Origin: Atopsyche davidsoni
Taxonomy: Eukaryota; Arthropoda; Insecta; Trichoptera; Hydrobiosidae
Direction of reading: 5' to 3'
NCBI GenBank assembly: GCA_022113835.1
Contig: JAILWY010000013.1
Span: 16,044,001 to 16,108,000 of the forward strand
Length of the DNA stretch: 64,000 nucleotides
Positions 59,901 through 64,000 of this stretch are shown here, piece by piece. Numbering within the stretch: position 1 is the stretch's first letter; each line of letters opens with the position of its first letter. Below the pieces are notes generated by a model, which saw only the letters and a program-made list of their open reading frames with translations, had not been told where the DNA came from and made no database searches. Both the position numbers and the translations under genes were made by a program.

Positions 59901-62044
59901 TCAGGTTCCATTCCCAAGACATGGGAGCTTTCTTACTTTTACTACAATTGTAAAAAAAATGTAGATAGAAAAACATAGTTACACAAGTATAAATTGGACA
60001 TCAAGTTTCCTATAGTGGAACAAACTGATGAGAAATAATAGCAAAAAAAATTCACTTTCAAATTTACTTCAATATTTAGCCAGCATAAAATAATCGCAAT
60101 TGATTGATTGCTGTACCAAAAATTATTATAATTCTCTTCCGTCTATATAACGCATCCGAAATATCCATTTCTATTTATATCTTGTGTACATAATGTAGAG
60201 AATTCATACTGTAGATCCAATTTCCAAGATCTATAATATGAATTAATGAGTTGTGACATTCAAAAATCAATTATTTGCTTATGTATACCAAATTTCTTCC
60301 AAAACTACAAACACTGCTCCACAAATTATTTCAATAGTGAATATTAAATTTTACTATGCCAATCTACATGAATACATAATTTGACTCACGCATACGTAGA
60401 CATGACACTCTGAAATATAGTGTCATTATTAGAATCCCTTATATTAACAATGAACTGGTTTTCTGGGATAGTGACATATTCGTAAATTCCGGGGATCAGC
60501 TGGTATCGGCAAAACTCTCCTTTGAACCCTCGGCCAATAGTCCCACCTCCTATGCCCCCAAGTGGGCAACCTTCAACATTAAAAGGAAGATCCAACTTTT
60601 TTTTTGTAATTAGAGTTTATCCAGTTATATTACAATCATTATAAGACATTGCATTAAAATAACAAGTGATTGCATATATTATGTTTAAAAATTACTTTAT
60701 CTAATGTGATCTAATGAAATATGAAGCTTCTAGAATAGGAGTATATTTTACTTGTAATAGCCAACATAGATAATGAGATAGTCTTTTCCTTGTTGACTAT
60801 AGAAAGATAAATTAAAATAAACAGTAATGTATAATTAGACTTATACCTAATGATAAGTCAGCTTTAAAGGACTACCAAGCAAACATGCAGATAATAAATA
60901 CACCACCTTCTACAAAACAATAACTAAATAAAAAAAAAAATTAAATTTAAAACAAAATATATATATATATACCAAATATAAATATATTTGGAATTTTTTG
61001 CTCATCATATTTTGTGTAATTACATCCTAGGGTGGTTTTGACATTGAAACTATTATGGCTTCATTCTTTCATGATCAAAACCTAATCAAAATGCCTGTTT
61101 TTAAGCATATTACAAAATATATATATCATCCAGAAACATGATAATTCCATGCCATTGTGTGTAGGTCATCCGCATTTAAAATGAAATTGCAACAGTGCGA
61201 AAATATGGTGTATTGCCATTGCTAATTCAATATCAATATTTTAAATAAAATACTTGTGATTTTTCCACATGTTAATTTTATTGGTGACCGGTTTCGCCTA
61301 CCTTTCACGTTGGCATTATCAAACTGACTCAGTTTGTGGAAAAATCTCACCAAGTACTTTCTGTCAAAAATATTGATTACTTAATTTGATATCACTTTTT
61401 GAATATTGTAGGTGACTTTGAATATACTGCCTACTTTAATAAATATAGAAACTGGTTTCAATTTATTTTTTTAAGAAAAAAGCCCACTTACCATATATTT
61501 GTTTTGCAGTTTCCAGGTTCACAAAATCCATGTATGGTTTCTTTCCACGAAAGCGGGTTTTATAAACATAAGCAAGATATCTGCAACGAGAGAACTAGAA
61601 TTATCACATTAAATTCACTATCTTATTGTAGTGAGTAATTAAAATTTAAAGCAAATATTAATATTTGAAATTTAATACTGTGTTTAAATATACACTAATC
61701 TAATATCACAGAACTGGCTTATTTTATTTAGAAATTGCGGCCTGTCATTTGCGTAAATAATATTGGTTTCAATAAACAATGAAGGCATTAAGGTGCACGG
61801 TTAGATATCTGAAATATTTGAAACTTAAAATTATGATAAAATATGTAGTTTTTAGGTCCGCAACATAAACAAGTAAATTATATATAAATATTATTTCTAA
61901 CCTTATCCCCAAGGGCACCAAAGGAAGAGCCTGTCGCCATTTCGGTTTTGAATTTGGTAATTTCTTTTCTGGATACTCATGATCCAACTTAATTTTGAGC
62001 CCATAGTCAGGCGGTTTACGGTTTGCGTCTCTTGAGTTCTCCAT
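53969..62044 (-). CDS. GBA2: Non-lysosomal glucosylceramidase (13 coding exons)
   Basis: Membrane-associated beta-glucosidase (family GH116) that splits glucosylceramide to glucose and ceramide outside lysosomes. Minus-strand exons are 61902-62044, 61492-61580, 60390-60570, 59779-59941, 59482-59608, 58711-58944, 58413-58536, 56873-56998, 56681-56791, 56100-56214, 55460-55589, 54693-55368 and 53969-54605. Phases agree throughout and give 951 residues (human 927). Family blocks include [63 protein letters not shown]-like [10 protein letters not shown] and [13 protein letters not shown]. The nucleophile E443 (YLEG) and acid/base D732 (QTFDAW), equivalent to human E527 and D677, are present. Exon 12 carries about 120 extra polar residues after LQAYRDM, absent from the human protein. 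One donor (AGTG|GTAATC, exon 5) is slightly weak but phase-correct. Confidence 0.95.
55785..55840 (-). mobile_element. tRNA-derived SINE head in a GBA2 intron
   Basis: On the minus strand, TGGCAATTGGTTAGGGC (A box) and GGGTTTGAATCCC (B box) lie at tRNA-like spacing, followed by a T run. The flanks do not form an acceptor stem, so it is a SINE rather than a functional tRNA gene. Confidence 0.6.
57340..58137 (+). mobile_element. piggyBac-type element remnant in a GBA2 intron
   Basis: TTAA at 57340-57343 and 58134-58137 bounds 790 bp that begins CCCTTTGCACTTGAGAGG and ends CCTCGAGTGCAAATGG, an imperfect inverted repeat. TTAA duplication is the piggyBac hallmark. Between about 57840 and 57990 a frame reads [17 protein letters not shown] followed by a Cys...YH segment, the cysteine-rich C-terminal finger of piggyBac transposases. 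Most of the transposase is deleted. Confidence 0.85.
57640..57805 (+). repeat. Errantivirus LTR fragment nested in the piggyBac remnant
   Basis: TGTGTACCTAATCA, GGAATAGACTTTTTGCTCCC and TTCACTTATCACACCATTAT match, with substitutions, the LTRs at 21863 and 22690-23135. It is more diverged, so older. It begins like the LTR start, and no coding sequence of the virus accompanies it. Confidence 0.75.
61237..61376 (+). repeat. Dispersed hairpin-repeat family, copy 5
   Basis: Shares GGTGACCGGTTTCGCC and CCTTTCACGTTGGCATTATC with the repeat at 23.8 kb, and ends with the common AAGTACTTTCTGTCAAAAAT tail. The flanks TTTTTCCACA / TGTGGAAAAA form a short inverted repeat. Lies between GBA2 exons 2 and 3. 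Confidence 0.65.
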
Positions 62045-63114
62045 CTCGGTATTTTATTTGACATTGACGTATTGAATCAATTGAAATTGCATTGACATTT
62101 ATGTAGCGAATCGAATTTGCGAAAATCTACTCAACCGAAAACAATCAAATGTCATTCATATTTAACACCAGTTAATACCAAATAAACTTTATCACATAAA
62201 ATAAATCGGTATGCTAAAATATTGCACATTTTAACTAATTATTTATTTTTTGCAAACCCCAGGAAATTGCACGAGCACCCCTCCACGGCCTCTCGGTTAT
62301 TTTGAATGATTATTTTTTTTTTATTTTATAATTTGTGGTGCTGCCATTAACATAGAAAAAAATCCAAGTAAGTAATATTTGATAAAAAAAAATATACCAT
62401 AATGACCACATTAAACAATGGCTGTGTCAAATATTATTTGACGTGTAATGCATTACAAAGTACTATCAATTAAAAATATAACTACTAAAAATCAAATCCA
62501 ATTTGACGAAATAACAATCTTAACTTTCAATAATTTTTTGAGATTTTTAGATTTACTACGATATATAAAGCTCCATTATATTATTTGCACAGTTTTAAGT
62601 ATTTTTAGTAGTATAAAGCTTAAAAAATGACAAAAATTTATTGTTTAATATTTAGTCTTATTATTTTATTCTGAAAATATTAAGTACTGTAACATCATTG
62701 TCAGAATCATAATTATTAAGTAAACATCTTATTAAAATTATTGCGATATCCATAAACATAAATAAAATTGCTTTTTATAAAATAATAATATTTTTTAAAT
62801 AATTATAAAAATGCTTGTAAATGTGTACCTTTATATAAACACTGGAAAATAATTATTTTCTCCATTATTTATTATTAAAAATTATTTCAGCTATGGTAAC
62901 TTCTAGAGTCGAGGTGATTGGTGATGGCTTCTTGTTTGGTTGTCATTTTGTGTTGTAGGCGATATTAACAAATATTTAATAGTTTGTATTATAATAGTTA
63001 TAAAAGTAAATTTAAACTATGGTGTATAATGTATATAATTAAGAGACCTCACAATGTGTAGCTAAAATTTATTTCACAAATAACAGAGGCCGATGATTAT
63101 CTGAGGCTCTGAAT
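62045..63114. promoter_or_regulatory. Shared divergent promoter region of GBA2 and RSF1
   Basis: The two genes start 1.07 kb apart on opposite strands, so both promoters lie in this AT-rich interval. No TATA/Inr pair was convincing, and the 5' UTR limits are unknown. Confidence 0.4.
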
Positions 63115-64000
63115 ATGGCGTCGGACAGTGAAGTTTCGACTCACTCTGACCCTAATTTTGCTGTTATTTGTTCGTTTTTAGAAATATTTGGTGAATCATG
63201 TGCACTAGAATCACCTAGCATTTCACATCTTATCGAAATGCTAGATAATACGCAGGAAGGTTTGTCATTTTTATTTCAGAAGACTGTCTAATCTTCTATC
63301 TATGTATATAAATGCTTAAGAAAAACACGCAAGCATTTTGTATTTACAATTCATCAATCAACAAAAAATATAATTTTTAAACACATACTTCGACCGTATT
63401 GTCAAATCTCGCTTATCATTTCAGTTGGGGGGCCACTAAAAGATCTTCATGTAAAGCTTCTCCGGAGAGCTGTAAAAAGTTTTCACGCTGATAGGTGGGA
63501 GAAATGTCTTGTCAAATTCTGTCACCAATGTGGGCACCATCAAGATGCTTGGGAACTAGAAAGATTTGGTTACAAAAAAGCTAGTAGCCATATCAAGCTC
63601 CGAGTACTTAAAGTGAGTATTTTCGTACATCCGTACCATCTTTTTTATGATAAATTGATATTGAAACAAATATTTTGAAATTGTTAAAGAAAATCTTCCA
63701 TCATAAGCATAATTTTTTAATGCTTCAACTATTCTGTATTTTGTGCTGTCTGCTATCAGTCTTAACAAAAAAATAATTTAAAACGAAAGTAAACTCATCA
63801 TTTAGCACTAATTTTTTTTTAACTAAACATTACATAATACTACTGACTTATATATCAAACTTATTCTATTTCTAAAAAATAAATATTTATCTAGAAAAAT
63901 GACTAACAATGAATTTTAATTCCACAGAGTTTTAATTCATAATTTCACATTTTTCAGAATTTACTGGAATATCAATTTTCTTGCAATACTAAGTTTAAAA
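63115..64000 (+). CDS. RSF1: Remodeling and spacing factor 1, N-terminal part (runs off window)
   Basis: RSF1 is the histone-binding partner of the ISWI ATPase in the RSF chromatin assembly complex, in the nucleus. Exons visible are 63115-63259, 63425-63612 and 63958 to the window end, joined in consistent phases (G|TT, then phase 0). The product starts MASDSEVSTHSDPNFAVICS and continues with DLHVKLLRRAVKSF, ADRWEKCLVKFC, GYKKASSHIKLRVLK and EYQFSCNTKFK. This matches the N-terminal WHIM/DDT-like region of RSF1 block by block from memory (NFAVICSFLE, LHVKLLRK, DRWEKYLVK). The PHD finger and the rest lie beyond the edge. The gene is divergent from GBA2. Confidence 0.88.

Overview
The window reads as nuclear DNA of an insect, most likely a moth or butterfly. 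The order is a guess: it rests on AT-rich DNA with short GT-AG introns, a TED/gypsy-like errantivirus, and piggyBac, hAT and LINE remnants. No gene is continuous. I rebuilt every model by hand from splice sites, reading-frame phase and recalled protein families, with no database search. Five protein-coding loci are supported.

Left part (1-16 kb): two prolyl 4-hydroxylase alpha subunit genes (P4HA) point toward each other, at 5112-8284 (+) and 12275-15926 (-). A small DnaJ gene, DNAJC12 (10657-11718, -), sits between them. The two P4HA copies share an 11-exon architecture with the same intron phases, so they are an old local duplication. Both keep the iron and 2-oxoglutarate ligands. A TATA/initiator pair at 1336-1370 probably starts a non-coding first exon of the + strand copy.

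Mobile-element block (17.2-23.1 kb): a decayed errantivirus carries integrase, envelope and a partial 3' LTR on the + strand. It is joined head-to-head, inside the LTR, to an inverted gag, primer-binding-site and LTR piece. Inserted just 3' of the envelope is a compact GC-rich non-autonomous LTR element with three LTRs, two internal copies and an exact 5-bp target duplication.

Middle (24-50.6 kb): one large + strand gene of the Stumps/Dof, BCAP and BANK adaptor family, which in Drosophila acts downstream of FGF receptors. Two alternative first exons are proposed, a 10-nt coding stub at 25815-25824 and a 31-nt stub at 38459-38489. Both end in phase 1 and give open frames of 1162 and 873 codons. 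Each lies in a GC-rich island with poly-G tracts. The long introns hold a hAT MITE with 8-bp duplications, a truncated LINE with 14-bp duplications, a 140-bp near-perfect palindrome and tRNA-derived SINE pieces.

Right part (54-64 kb): GBA2, the non-lysosomal glucosylceramidase, runs on the minus strand in 13 coding exons. One intron holds a piggyBac remnant nested with another errantivirus LTR. The 5' end of the chromatin remodelling gene RSF1 leaves divergently and runs off the window. I see no bacterial-type operon, CRISPR array, rRNA gene or convincing functional tRNA gene. The most notable points are the three-LTR element, the twin-promoter Stumps gene and the inverted errantivirus.
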